Notes under the pieces: model-generated
The model's database searches: none
What the model was told of the DNA's origin: nothing
What the model saw: the letters and a program-made list of their open reading frames with translations, nothing else
Shown here: positions 37,548-46,283 of the stretch, piece by piece
How the letters are laid out: the number at the start of each line of letters is the position of its first letter
Numbering within the stretch: the first letter of the stretch is position 1
Position numbers and translations under genes: made by a program
From: Zunongwangia sp. HGR-M22
GTDB taxonomy: Bacteria > Bacteroidota > Bacteroidia > Flavobacteriales > Flavobacteriaceae
Direction: 5' to 3'
Length of the DNA: 64,000 nucleotides
NCBI RefSeq assembly: GCF_027594425.1
Contig: NZ_CP115159.1
Location: 1,167,001-1,231,000, forward strand

Positions 37548-39210
37548 CAGTATCTTCTAATTCATTTAGTCGTGCGAACAATAGTATTTTTTCCATTGAA
37601 TCACCAAGATGGTTTGTAAGCAATTTATATTCCTGAACTTCTTGAGGGGATAATTTCTTTCTTTTTGCAATATCCTTCTGTATGTCTTCTATTTCTTTTC
37701 TGGAAAGATCACCAATTGTATTTCGCTTTTTGAAAATGTTTTCCATGATGATATCAACGGAAGTACCATACGTTCTAAAGTTCATATCCCTTGCATTTAT
37801 CGGTTGTTTATTCTTTTCAAAAGCAATTACCTTATCAGGATAGCAGTCTGAAATAATGAAAGGCGAATGAGATGTTATCAGAATATCTGTCATAAGGTTG
37901 TTACTTTGTGAGTGATCCAAACTCTTCTTTAGAGTTCGGATAAACTTTGATCGCCAATCAGGATTAAAATGCGTTTCAGGTTCATCTAATAGTAACAAAG
38001 CACTTTTGTCTTTCAGCATCAGACAAATCCCCATTGTATGAAGAAATTGTTGTTCGCCATCTGAAAGATTTTTCATGAGCAATGGAACAGCTTCTTTAGA
38101 ATCAGGATATTTTTTCTTGATATAGTAGTCTAGAAAAAAGAATACTTTTTCCTGAGGTTCAGGATTTGGTACTTTCCCATCCGTGTAAAATCCTTTAGAT
38201 TGATATACATCTGATTTAATTTCAGGTTTTACGGTTCGATAATTTAGGGTATAAAGAATTTGAAAAGCCTGAAATAATTTAAAAGGGTTGTTTGAAAAGT
38301 TGGCTTTGAAAGTCTCTTTACTAGCCGAGTTTATCCAAAAATCTAGAGTCAGTTTATCTTTCTCTTCGTAGCATGTCGTAGCACACCGTTTAAAAGCATC
38401 TATAACTTCTTTGTATTGTTCAAGAATCCTCTTGTTCTCATGGAGATGTAGATTAAGATTCATTCGAAAACGAATAATATCAGCAATTCCCAATTCTTTG
38501 TGCAAAGGTTCTAGGACTTCTTTTTTCTGAAATATTAAATTAGCTAAAAGAACAGCTTGACTCATTTCATAATCAACGTATAGCAAGCTACTTTCGGGCT
38601 CTTTATATTCTGCTTTCTTTTCTAGAGCAACTCGGTATTCATCAAAGTGAAGAAGACGAGTCTTCAAAAACGGAATACTTAAAATTTCATTTTCACCCGA
38701 AGAATACCCAATTACCAAATCTGGTAAATAACGTTTAGCAGGTGCAGGTTTGGAAGCAAACTTTTCTGCAACGACTGAAACGGGTATAGGCTCCTTGTCA
38801 AAGGGAAAGGGCTGATAAGTCATTACCGGAAGACCATCATCCTTTTTTCTTTTTTCTTTCTTGCTAATACAAACCTTGATTAAATTCTCAATTTTATATT
38901 CCTTATCCTGACATATATAATACTCCAATCCAAAAGCATTGGGTTTACAGATTTCAGGCCTAAAATTGTCTTGAAAGTTTTCGGGTTGATTGACATTTGC
39001 ACAACTCTCAATATGATAGAAGATATTAGCAAGTGCTTCTAAAACATTTGATTTGCCGCTTCCATTTAGTCCTGCGAAACAGAAAGGGTGAAAATCAGTC
39101 CAATCTAGTTGACTAGGAATTTGATCTTCATATGGAGTTCTGAATTGTAGTTTAAAGCCTTCTTTAATACTTCCATAATCTGAATTGATATGTAATTTTA
39201 GAAGCTTCAT
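37540..39210 (-). CDS. Restriction-associated AAA ATPase (SMC/OLD-like)
   Basis: A 556-residue ATPase of the ABC/SMC-like AAA_15/AAA_21 group. Walker A GLNGSGKSNVLEAL is at about residue 48. The signature NLSDGEQQFLH is near 390, Walker B with catalytic Glu LLLLDEPETHFNP near 415, and the H-loop ITSHSPFIISD near 450. There is no Toprim domain as in OLD nucleases and no helicase motifs as in HsdR. The middle (150-380) is helical. It overlaps hsdS by 4 bases (ATGA) and the HNH gene by 8. It may sense DNA state or phage entry and drive the HNH partner, as PtuA does for PtuB in Septu; that is inference. Confidence 0.88.
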   Translation of the reverse strand: MKLLKLHINSDYGSIKEGFKLQFRTPYEDQIPSQLDWTDFHPFCFAGLNGSGKSNVLEALANIFYHIESCANVNQPENFQDNFRPEICKPNAFGLEYYICQDKEYKIENLIKVCISKKEKRKKDDGLPVMTYQPFPFDKEPIPVSVVAEKFASKPAPAKRYLPDLVIGYSSGENEILSIPFLKTRLLHFDEYRVALEKKAEYKEPESSLLYVDYEMSQAVLLANLIFQKKEVLEPLHKELGIADIIRFRMNLNLHLHENKRILEQYKEVIDAFKRCATTCYEEKDKLTLDFWINSASKETFKANFSNNPFKLFQAFQILYTLNYRTVKPEIKSDVYQSKGFYTDGKVPNPEPQEKVFFFLDYYIKKKYPDSKEAVPLLMKNLSDGEQQFLHTMGICLMLKDKSALLLLDEPETHFNPDWRSKFIRTLKKSLDHSQSNNLMTDILITSHSPFIISDCYPDKVIAFEKNKQPINARDMNFRTYGTSVDIIMENIFKKRNTIGDLSRKEIEDIQKDIAKRKKLSPQEVQEYKLLTNHLGDSMEKILLFARLNELEDTDA

Positions 39211-40601
39211 TCTACAACTTTGAGTTTTATTTCATTTCCATCCAATACCTGTTCAATGCTTCCATCTTCTAGCAACTCTCTTAACCTGTCCCAAGCAAGA
39301 TCATAAGATTCAAACTCAGAGAATCGAGGTTCTTTACAATCAATCCATTTCAAAAGGTGTTCTAAACGTTCGCCTTGTTTTAAGTCTTCTTTAGTGAATG
39401 TTTGCAAAAGAGATTCAAATACTTCCTCTTCGTTTATTTGACTTTCTTCATTAAAAGAATCTTGAAGTGTTGCTTGAAAAAGGGTTTTTAATGAATTCAG
39501 TGATTGGTTTAATAAACCTTTCATTTTTTCAACTGAATCATTTTTATGTGTAAATCTTTTTTGAAGTTCTAAACTGGGATTTGTGACTTCAAGGTTCTTA
39601 ATTTTTGAAACACTTAATATTTTTTGCCTTGCTCCAATTCTTTTGGTTAAAAAATATTCTTTACCCAAAAGAATAGAATAATAGATGAATTCAGTCGTAC
39701 ATCTGCTAGGATCTAATTTTGAAAAGGCTACATTTTGATTACATGCAGATATAGTTGTAGTTATGCCTAATTTCAAGGCTGCGGTATCAACCATACCAAT
39801 CAATAAACTATTCTTTTGTATATATTTTGCACTTGAGTTTGAAATTGCTTCATCACTAATTCTCTTTAGACTTTCCTTTAAAAAAGTATTATTTAATTCT
39901 CCAGATGTGTACCATGGTACATTTCCTGTGAAAAAGGAAGGAATGTCTTTGGAAGGGGTTCCTCCACTTTTCCATTCACCAAAAAAGGAAAGAGGCTTCT
40001 TTCCGATCTTTTTATTGTCCAAAACAGGGTCACCAAACATCTCTAGGAAAACAGATCGGATATATTTATCAAGTAATTGATTTGTATCTACTCGTTTATC
40101 AATGAGTTCTTGGATTCTATTAAGTCGACCGACAATCTTGTATTGATCTTCAAAGTCTTTTGGGAAAACAACTCTAATTCGTTTGATGAGTTTATTGTTA
40201 AGCATTGACAATACTGAAGTATTGGCCTTGTTTTCCAAAACCCTTTTATTCAATCTAATCCAGTAATAAAATAATTCAGGAAGAATGATTTCTTCATTCA
40301 CTAGTATTCCTGTCAATTGCTGATTTGACGCAACAGGCTTTTTTACAATTGCCGTTTTCCCGATATCTCCTATCGTAGAAATAAGGACTGTTCCTGATTG
40401 GTATAAAAACGCCTTCTTGTCTTCCAAGGCTATTTCAGAAATTTTTCTTTCAGAATCGTTAGCAAGTTTCTGTCCTTTTAAGTCTGATGGACCAATCCAA
40501 GGTCTCTCTCCATCAAAATACTCGGGATTGGAGGTCGGAGGTGTTTTACCTGTTTTCACTTCTAATGCTAGCTCACCGATAGTATATTCTACAAACTCCA
40601 T
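39207..40601 (-). CDS. hsdS: Type I specificity subunit HsdS with C-terminal extension
   Basis: A 464-residue HsdS with two target-recognition domains (residues about 5-160: TGKTPPTSNPEYFDGERPWI; about 195-365: SGGTPSKDIPSFFTGNVPWY) and conserved helical spacers (RLNRIQELIDKRVDTNQLLD; SVEKMKGLLNQSLNSLKTLF). It sets the methylation sequence, likely bipartite. About 75 extra residues follow the second spacer (EEEVFESLLQTFTKEDLKQG, WDRLRELLEDGSIEQVLDGN), with winged-helix-like composition, not part of ordinary HsdS. It lies 4 bases after hsdM and overlaps the ATPase gene by 4. Confidence 0.92.
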   Translation of the reverse strand: MEFVEYTIGELALEVKTGKTPPTSNPEYFDGERPWIGPSDLKGQKLANDSERKISEIALEDKKAFLYQSGTVLISTIGDIGKTAIVKKPVASNQQLTGILVNEEIILPELFYYWIRLNKRVLENKANTSVLSMLNNKLIKRIRVVFPKDFEDQYKIVGRLNRIQELIDKRVDTNQLLDKYIRSVFLEMFGDPVLDNKKIGKKPLSFFGEWKSGGTPSKDIPSFFTGNVPWYTSGELNNTFLKESLKRISDEAISNSSAKYIQKNSLLIGMVDTAALKLGITTTISACNQNVAFSKLDPSRCTTEFIYYSILLGKEYFLTKRIGARQKILSVSKIKNLEVTNPSLELQKRFTHKNDSVEKMKGLLNQSLNSLKTLFQATLQDSFNEESQINEEEVFESLLQTFTKEDLKQGERLEHLLKWIDCKEPRFSEFESYDLAWDRLRELLEDGSIEQVLDGNEIKLKVVE

Positions 40602-40605
40602 AGCA

Positions 40606-42207
40606 CTAAAAATTTCTTAACTCTTCAAGTCCTTGGTTAATCTCTAATTCCAATTCCGTGATCTTCTTTAGAATCTTTTCAGAGGGTTCAAACTCCTGTG
40701 GTTCATAAATAAAGTCCTTGTACAAGTTGAAATTCAATTCGAATCCATTATCCTTAATTTCTTTGAAAGGAATATTAAAATGAATCAATTTTCTATCTGA
40801 TTGATTTTCTCGCGGTTTGTTATTCCAATGCTCTATAACCATGGGTAAAGGAGACTCCTTCAATCTTTTTCTGTTAGAGTCCAAGGTGTAACCATCTGAA
40901 TCCATTCCATAGAACCATACCTCTGTGTTTTGTGGTTTGTCAGAACCGTTTTTCCATTTACGTTTTGTGAATAATAGGATAGAAGTTTTTACCCCAGTAT
41001 AAGGCTGAAAAACTCCACTTGGCATTGAGATTACACCATCTAAATTACAGTCAGTCATTAGAACTTCACGCACCGCTTTGTGTGCTTTTCCTGAATTAAA
41101 CAGAACTCCTTCCGGAACAATAACAGCAGCTCGTCCGCCTTCCTCCAACATGTAAACCATCCTTTCCAAGAATAGCAATTCAGACTGTACTGTTTGTTTT
41201 TTGCGTTTAGTTTCTTCTCTATCTTCATACGCAGGCGGGTAAATACGATCTAAATTTTCGCTTACTCTAGGACTATCAATTTTTCCTGTAAATGGAGGGT
41301 TTGCCATTATGTACTTAAACTGTCCTTGCAAAGCTGGATTTGCTAAAGAACTTTTGTCTCTTATATTTAAAGTAATGGATAGACGATCGGCTTCCCATTT
41401 TTCGTAAGCAGTAGATAGAGAATCTAAGTAAACAATATGAGGTTTTGAGATGCCGTGCATCATTAAATTCATCACACCAATACGAACCATAGTTCGGTCA
41501 ATATCAAAACCGTAAAAAGTCTCTTCCTCTAATTTCTTTCTTTGGTTTTTGGTTAGTTTACTTCCGTCTGTTCCTTTCATTAAACCATCATCATCTGGTT
41601 TAACAGATTTAGAATACTTGGTGATTAGGTACTGAAAAGCTCCAACCAAAAAACCTCCCGAACCAGAAGCTAAATCTAAAATTTTACCATCCAAATCTGG
41701 ATCAAGTAATTCAGCCATCATATGAATGATATGCCGAGGGGTTCGGAATTGCCCATTTTTTCCTGCCTCAGATGTGTGTTTTAAAAGATGCTCATAAACA
41801 TCACCTTGTATATCATGAAAGTGCTGATTCTTGTTATTTATTTCATTATCGATATCCTCGTATATAGAATCGATAAATTCAATAGCATTTCTAAGCAAGT
41901 TTGGATTATCTATGTCAAATGAAGCGTTAGACATTGCTTGAGCAAAAGGTTCATCCTCCTTACTTAATTCAGTTTTAATGAACTGAAAGACATTTTTAAC
42001 TCTACTAACTAACTCATTGTCATTTTTGAGTTTACTGTAATTACTCCATTTATAATTATCACCAACAGAAGAATTGAAATTTTCCAATCGTTTCATGAAT
42101 AACAAATAGGAAATTTGTTCTATGGCTGATATAGGATTCGCAAATCCAGACGACCAGAGACGATCCCATAAGTTTTGAACTTTATTTTGTATTTCTCTTG
42201 AAAGCAT
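40606..42207 (-). CDS. hsdM: Type I methyltransferase subunit HsdM
   Basis: A 533-residue N6-adenine methyltransferase of type I systems. An N-terminal helical HsdM_N domain (IQNKVQNLWDRLWSSGFANP) precedes the SAM motif I (ILDLASGSGGFLVGAF) and motif IV NPPF in YIMANPPFTGKID, the adenine methylation site. Length is standard and all motifs look intact, so methylation is probably functional. It is the first gene of the four-gene operon. No hsdR gene is found anywhere between 32.4 and 54 kb. Confidence 0.95.
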   Translation of the reverse strand: MLSREIQNKVQNLWDRLWSSGFANPISAIEQISYLLFMKRLENFNSSVGDNYKWSNYSKLKNDNELVSRVKNVFQFIKTELSKEDEPFAQAMSNASFDIDNPNLLRNAIEFIDSIYEDIDNEINNKNQHFHDIQGDVYEHLLKHTSEAGKNGQFRTPRHIIHMMAELLDPDLDGKILDLASGSGGFLVGAFQYLITKYSKSVKPDDDGLMKGTDGSKLTKNQRKKLEEETFYGFDIDRTMVRIGVMNLMMHGISKPHIVYLDSLSTAYEKWEADRLSITLNIRDKSSLANPALQGQFKYIMANPPFTGKIDSPRVSENLDRIYPPAYEDREETKRKKQTVQSELLFLERMVYMLEEGGRAAVIVPEGVLFNSGKAHKAVREVLMTDCNLDGVISMPSGVFQPYTGVKTSILLFTKRKWKNGSDKPQNTEVWFYGMDSDGYTLDSNRKRLKESPLPMVIEHWNNKPRENQSDRKLIHFNIPFKEIKDNGFELNFNLYKDFIYEPQEFEPSEKILKKITELELEINQGLEELRNF

Positions 42208-42415
42208 ATATTACAGATTAGAAATAATAAGCCCTTTAGTATTTAAACCTAAAGTTGGTTAAAGGCAAATTTACTAAACTGAACGACTGATCCTAATCTC
42301 GGGAAAGAAAATGAATAATTTAAATGTAATATTTAGTTTTGACAGAAGAATTTTAAAATTTAATAATCAACAAACATGAAAAGTTATTAATTATAAAATC
42401 ATGTAAACGTTTATT

Positions 42416-42640
42416 TTACCGTAATTTTTCAACTAATTTAAAAAAATCGGAAAGGGAAAGATTTCTGGATTCACATATCTTCTGCAGAGTACCAATGGAT
42501 ATTCGATATTCTTTTTCATCTAATAATCGTCTTACTGTTTTTTCATCAATATTATGACTTATTGCAAATTCACGATTTGATTTGGCATTTTTAATCCAAA
42601 CTGAAATACAACTATTAATGTCCCTATAAATCTTTTGCAT
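42416..42640 (-). CDS. Small HTH (XRE-like) regulator
   Basis: A 74-residue protein built around a helix-turn-helix (SNREFAISHNIDEKTVRRLL, then ISIGTLQKICESRNLSLSDF), the size of a restriction-system controller protein. I chose the ATG at 42640 (MQKIYRD); the longer frame to 42691 would run into the operator. A TTCTTTTG box lies 4 bases before this ATG, so the mRNA would be nearly leaderless. It is upstream of hsdM in the same direction (208-base gap) and has a perfect inverted repeat just upstream of its promoter. Control of itself, of hsdM and perhaps of the divergent RNA is inferred. Confidence 0.75.
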   Translation of the reverse strand: MQKIYRDINSCISVWIKNAKSNREFAISHNIDEKTVRRLLDEKEYRISIGTLQKICESRNLSLSDFFKLVEKLR

Positions 42641-42667
42641 AGAACAAAAGAAAAATTTTAACATAAG

Positions 42668-42695
42668 AATTATGCGGACAAAAATCCGCATAATT
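42668..42695. promoter_or_regulatory. Perfect 11-bp inverted-repeat operator
   Basis: AATTATGCGGA (42668-42678) and TCCGCATAATT (42685-42695) are exact inverse complements with a 6-base spacer. The site is 28 bases upstream of the HTH gene and 8 bases before the -33 box of the divergent rod-RNA promoter. It is the natural binding site for the HTH protein. Confidence 0.75.
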
Positions 42696-42702
42696 AATAA
42701 AA

Positions 42703-42732
42703 TTGCTATATTAGCATTGAATTATTAATTTG
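42703..42732 (+). promoter_or_regulatory. Candidate promoter of the rod-shaped RNA
   Basis: TTGC at 42703 and TTAATTTG at 42725-42732 are 18-19 bases apart, like the rpmB promoter. Transcription would start near 42737 and run through the rod-forming region away from the HTH gene. Confidence 0.45.
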
Positions 42733-42965
42733 CGAAACTTCTTAAAGTAAAATATTAGAAGCATTCGCTTTGAATCTCGCTATTGAAAACTGGTAATTTT
42801 TATGTGTACGAGAGGATAAGCATAATGCTCACGACCCGGGCGTGGGCTTGCTTATTGTACACAGGTATACCAGTGCCTCAATAGCATAAGTAAGTCACCA
42901 TGCCCTTTCTTTTTTTAGACTTCATTCAAAGCTTTTCTTCTTATAAATATTAATACTGGTTTTGC
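42732..42965 (+). ncRNA. Candidate rod-shaped structured RNA, unidentified
   Basis: The two halves pair in strict order from outside in: GCGAAAC/GTTTTGC, AGTA/TACT, AATATT/AATATT, AGAAG/CTTCT, GCTTTGAAT/ATTCAAAGC, GCTATTGA/TCAATAGC, ACTGGTA/TACCAGT, TGTGTAC/GTACACA, ATAAGC/GCTTAT and CACG/CGTG, closing on a loop with CCCGGG. One unpaired stretch of 38 bases lies on the 3' side (42886-42923). So many colinear stems cannot be chance. Overall shape recalls 6S RNA or a large palindromic MITE; I cannot assign it. No start codon or conserved frame runs through it. Confidence 0.6.
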
Positions 42966-43184
42966 AGTTTTAAGACCCTACTTTTTTATTGGTAATCCAT
43001 TGGGAGCTTCCTAGTGGTTATTCCGGGAATCGCAGCAAACCCTAAATTTTGCTGTGGTGATGGGTGGGTGAGGTATGCCCTAAAATGATGTAATGATTGT
43101 GTAATCTAAAATAAAATCTATAAGAATAAAAGAAAGCAAAACCACACATTTGAATTAGCCTTAGGCTAGGCTTTAAGCTAAAAA

Positions 43185-43221
43185 AAGCCTTCCCGCGTGT
43201 TGGAAGCATTGGGGAAGGCTT
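43185..43221 (+). promoter_or_regulatory. Leader hairpin upstream of the first susC
   Basis: AAGCCTTCCC and GGGGAAGGCTT form a 10-bp stem around a 16-base loop, 45 bases before the ATG. No T run follows, so it is a leader structure rather than a terminator. Confidence 0.55.
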
Positions 43222-43266
43222 ATGGCTTGATGAACTATTAAAGTAACACAAAACCACAGCGAAATT

Positions 43267-46200
43267 ATGAAAAATAATTACAAGCGCTGCAATATTGCAG
43301 TGCTAATACCCCTTTTATGTTCATTTTTCTTTTTAGGGAAGATGAATGCAAGCCCTTTTTATCATCTTTCTACTTATAAACCTAAACTTTTTGTTCAACA
43401 ACAAATTACCGGAACCGTAACAGATAAGGAAGGTGTTCCTATTCCCGGAGTTAATGTCATTGTCTCGGGATCATCTACCGGTACTATGACCAATCTGGAT
43501 GGTGAATATACCATTACCGCCAGTGTAGGGGATACCCTGGTGTACTCTTATATTGGATTTAAAGCATTTAAAGTTCAGGTAACTGAAACCTTTTCTGGTG
43601 ATATCACTTTAGTAAGTTCTATTGATGCGCTGGAGGAAGTGGTCATCAATGCCGGGTATTATAATACCACCCAGCGGGAACGTACCGGGAATATCGTAAA
43701 AGTAAGTGCTGCTGAGATAGAAAATCAGCCGTTAGTTAATCCCTTGCAGGCCCTACAGGGTAGAATGGCCGGGGTAGAAATTACACCAACTATAGGGATT
43801 CCAGGAGCATCTTCAAGTATTCAAATCCGTGGGACTAATAGTCTTAGGGAAGAGGGGAATCTGCCTCTTTATATAGTTGATGGTATTCCCATTAATTCAG
43901 CGCCAATTGATGGCGTTTCTCTGATAGGCCAATATGGAGGAGGGGCAGATCCATTAAATACCATTGGACTGTCTAATATCGAAAGTATTGAAGTGCTTAA
44001 AGATGCTGATGCTACCGCTATTTACGGTTCCCGGGGTGCTAATGGAGTAATCCTTATAACAACTAAAAAAGGAACGACCGCTAAAGGTCAGCTTGAAGCG
44101 CGTTTTTATACCGGAGCGTCAAGTCTTCCCAATCCTATGGAAATGCTTAATACCCAGGAATATTTAAAGGTGCGAAAGGCTGCTTTTGAAAATGATGGGG
44201 TAGAACCTACCAACTCGAATGCTTACGATCTTTTAGTATGGGAGCAAAATGGGTATACCGATTGGCAGGAATACTTTTTAGGGGGTACCGCCCCGGTTAC
44301 TAATGCGAGTTTGCAATATTCGGGGGGAAGTAGTCAAACTGGTTTTCGCCTTGGAGGAACCTATCTTAACCAGGGAACGATTTATCCTACAGATTTTAAG
44401 TATGAAAAAGTAACAGGGAATTTAAATCTAAATCATAGAAGCAAAGATGATAAACTTCAGCTTAACCTTGCCGTAAATTATGGGATTGACCGTAACGATC
44501 TGGTAGGAGCAACTAGCCTTCTATCTTTTCCTTTTTCGATTCCGCCTAACGCGCCATCAGTATTAAATCAAGATGGTAGTCTTAATTGGGATGACTGGCT
44601 CGCTGTTGGACAAAATAATCCACTATCAGGTTATTTTAATAATACTACAAGCCGTGTGAATAACTTTATGGCTAATCTAAGTATTTCCTATCGACTGCTG
44701 GAAGGATTAAACTTTAAAACCAGTATGGGATATACCGATCTGCAAAGCCGGGAAATTCAAAAAATGCCTTCTTATTCTTACAATCCCAATTATAATAGAG
44801 CACACCAATCAACACATACGAATGTTAACCGATCTTCCTGGATTATTGAGCCTCAGTTATTATATGAAAAGAACATTTTAGGAGGAACAGTAAATGCCAT
44901 TTTAGGAACGACATTCCAGAAGAATGCCGGTCATTCGGAGCAACTAACAGGTGTTGGCTATGTTTCTGATGTTCTTATCGGAAACCTGGCCGCGGCAGAA
45001 TCTATCACAGGAAATTCTTATCTGGATACAGAGTATAAGTACAATGCAATTTTTGGTCGCCTTGGTTTTAAATGGCAGGATAAATATTACCTGAACTTAA
45101 CTGGAAGAAGGGACGGCTCTTCTCGGTTTGGTCCCGGAAAACGTTTTGCTAATTTTGGAGCAATAGGGGCTGCCTGGATTTTTTCAGAAGAGTCATTGAT
45201 TAGAAATAAACTTTCCTGGTTAAGTTTTGGAAAACTTCGAGGAAGTTACGGTACGACAGGGAATGATCAGATTGGGGATTATGGATACCTGGATGCTTAT
45301 GAAGTAACCATGGGCCCTTCGGGATTATATCCTACACAACTTTTTAATCCTAACTATTCCTGGGAAACCAATAAAAAGTTAGAACTGGCAATCGAGCTCG
45401 GTTTTTTAAAAGACCGAATCAATTTGGCCATCAGCTGGTATCGAAATCGATCTTCTAATCAATTGGTAGGGCTTTCACTGCCTGCAATGACGGGATTTAA
45501 TTCTGTTCAGGCCAATTTGCCGGCGACAGTAGAGAATAAGGGATGGGAGATTGAATTGAATACGCGTAATATTCAATCCAAAGGCTTCAATTGGCAAACT
45601 TCCTTTAATATAAGTTTCCCGGAAAACAAGCTTATCGCTTTTCCCGATCTGGAAAATTCCAGCTATCAGAACACCTATCAGATTGGAGAACCTTTAAGTA
45701 TTAGGTGGCTTTACCAATATGAAGGTATAGATCCTGAGACGGGATACTATGCTATTGCAGATATAAATGGTGATGGTCGTTATGATTATAATGACCGTAT
45801 AGAATCTAAAGCACTGGTAAGGGAATATTATGGTGGAATAAACAATTCGATTACCTATAAAAATTTTTCTTTAGACTTTTTGTGGCAGTTTGTAAAGCAG
45901 GAGGGAACGCTCCTTTTTATGGACGCTGGTCGAATTGGTAATCAACGCCAGGAGGCATTGGAAACTTTAAATGCTGACAGCCCATATCAAATGGCCTCAC
46001 AATCGATATTTGGTCTTATTGCTTATGCCAATGTACAGAACAGTCCTTTTTTCTATACAGATGCCTCTTTTCTGAGGCTAAAAACGCTTTCTCTTAATTA
46101 TAAAATACCAAAGAGTATATTGGAGTTTTTGGCCATACAACAAGCGAATCTATTTATTCATGGACAAAATTTAATTACCATCACGCCGTATAAAGGTCTT

Positions 46201-46278
46201 GATCCGGAAAGACCCCAGACAGGGAATTCCTATGGGGGACTTAGAACCGTTACAGCTGGAATTCAACTTAATTTTTAA
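43267..46278 (+). CDS. SusC/RagA-family TonB-linked outer-membrane protein
   Basis: A 1003-residue SusC-type importer. After a signal-like N-terminus (1-35) comes a CarboxypepD_reg-like domain (about 45-120; GTVTDKEGVPIPGVNVIVSG), then the plug (about 130-265; NPLQALQGRMAGVEI, YGSRGANGVILITTKKG) and the 22-strand barrel to a C-terminal aromatic (GIQLNF). It lacks the STN domain present in the second SusC of the window, so it does not signal through an anti-sigma factor. With the SusD that follows 5 bases later it should form an outer-membrane uptake pair for glycans or, as in RagAB, peptides. The following M16 peptidase favours peptides. Confidence 0.95.
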   Translation: MKNNYKRCNIAVLIPLLCSFFFLGKMNASPFYHLSTYKPKLFVQQQITGTVTDKEGVPIPGVNVIVSGSSTGTMTNLDGEYTITASVGDTLVYSYIGFKAFKVQVTETFSGDITLVSSIDALEEVVINAGYYNTTQRERTGNIVKVSAAEIENQPLVNPLQALQGRMAGVEITPTIGIPGASSSIQIRGTNSLREEGNLPLYIVDGIPINSAPIDGVSLIGQYGGGADPLNTIGLSNIESIEVLKDADATAIYGSRGANGVILITTKKGTTAKGQLEARFYTGASSLPNPMEMLNTQEYLKVRKAAFENDGVEPTNSNAYDLLVWEQNGYTDWQEYFLGGTAPVTNASLQYSGGSSQTGFRLGGTYLNQGTIYPTDFKYEKVTGNLNLNHRSKDDKLQLNLAVNYGIDRNDLVGATSLLSFPFSIPPNAPSVLNQDGSLNWDDWLAVGQNNPLSGYFNNTTSRVNNFMANLSISYRLLEGLNFKTSMGYTDLQSREIQKMPSYSYNPNYNRAHQSTHTNVNRSSWIIEPQLLYEKNILGGTVNAILGTTFQKNAGHSEQLTGVGYVSDVLIGNLAAAESITGNSYLDTEYKYNAIFGRLGFKWQDKYYLNLTGRRDGSSRFGPGKRFANFGAIGAAWIFSEESLIRNKLSWLSFGKLRGSYGTTGNDQIGDYGYLDAYEVTMGPSGLYPTQLFNPNYSWETNKKLELAIELGFLKDRINLAISWYRNRSSNQLVGLSLPAMTGFNSVQANLPATVENKGWEIELNTRNIQSKGFNWQTSFNISFPENKLIAFPDLENSSYQNTYQIGEPLSIRWLYQYEGIDPETGYYAIADINGDGRYDYNDRIESKALVREYYGGINNSITYKNFSLDFLWQFVKQEGTLLFMDAGRIGNQRQEALETLNADSPYQMASQSIFGLIAYANVQNSPFFYTDASFLRLKTLSLNYKIPKSILEFLAIQQANLFIHGQNLITITPYKGLDPERPQTGNSYGGLRTVTAGIQLNF

Positions 46279-46283
46279 TAATT

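Larger units (their letters stand above)
42696..43266. other. Structured intergenic region, no protein gene
   Basis: 571 bases without a reading frame that looks coding. It holds a promoter candidate (42703-42732), the rod-forming stretch (42732-42965), two more hairpins (42997-43017: CCATTGGGA/TCCTAGTGG; 43033-43054: CAGCAAA/TTTGCTG) and the susC leader hairpin (43185-43221). It probably includes the right end of the island. Confidence 0.65.

Noticed and set aside
37540-39210. The ATPase as a hidden HsdR
   Set aside because: It has ABC/SMC-type motifs (LSDGEQQ, LDEPETH, TSHSP) and lacks both the DEAD-box helicase motifs and the PD-(D/E)XK nuclease domain of HsdR.
42732-42965. Retron msr-msd RNA next to Septu-like genes
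   Set aside because: No reverse transcriptase is encoded in the window, and the fold lacks the branching-G arrangement at the base that I would expect.
35474-43266. A prophage
   Set aside because: No terminase, portal, capsid, tail or lysis genes were found; the content is defence-type.
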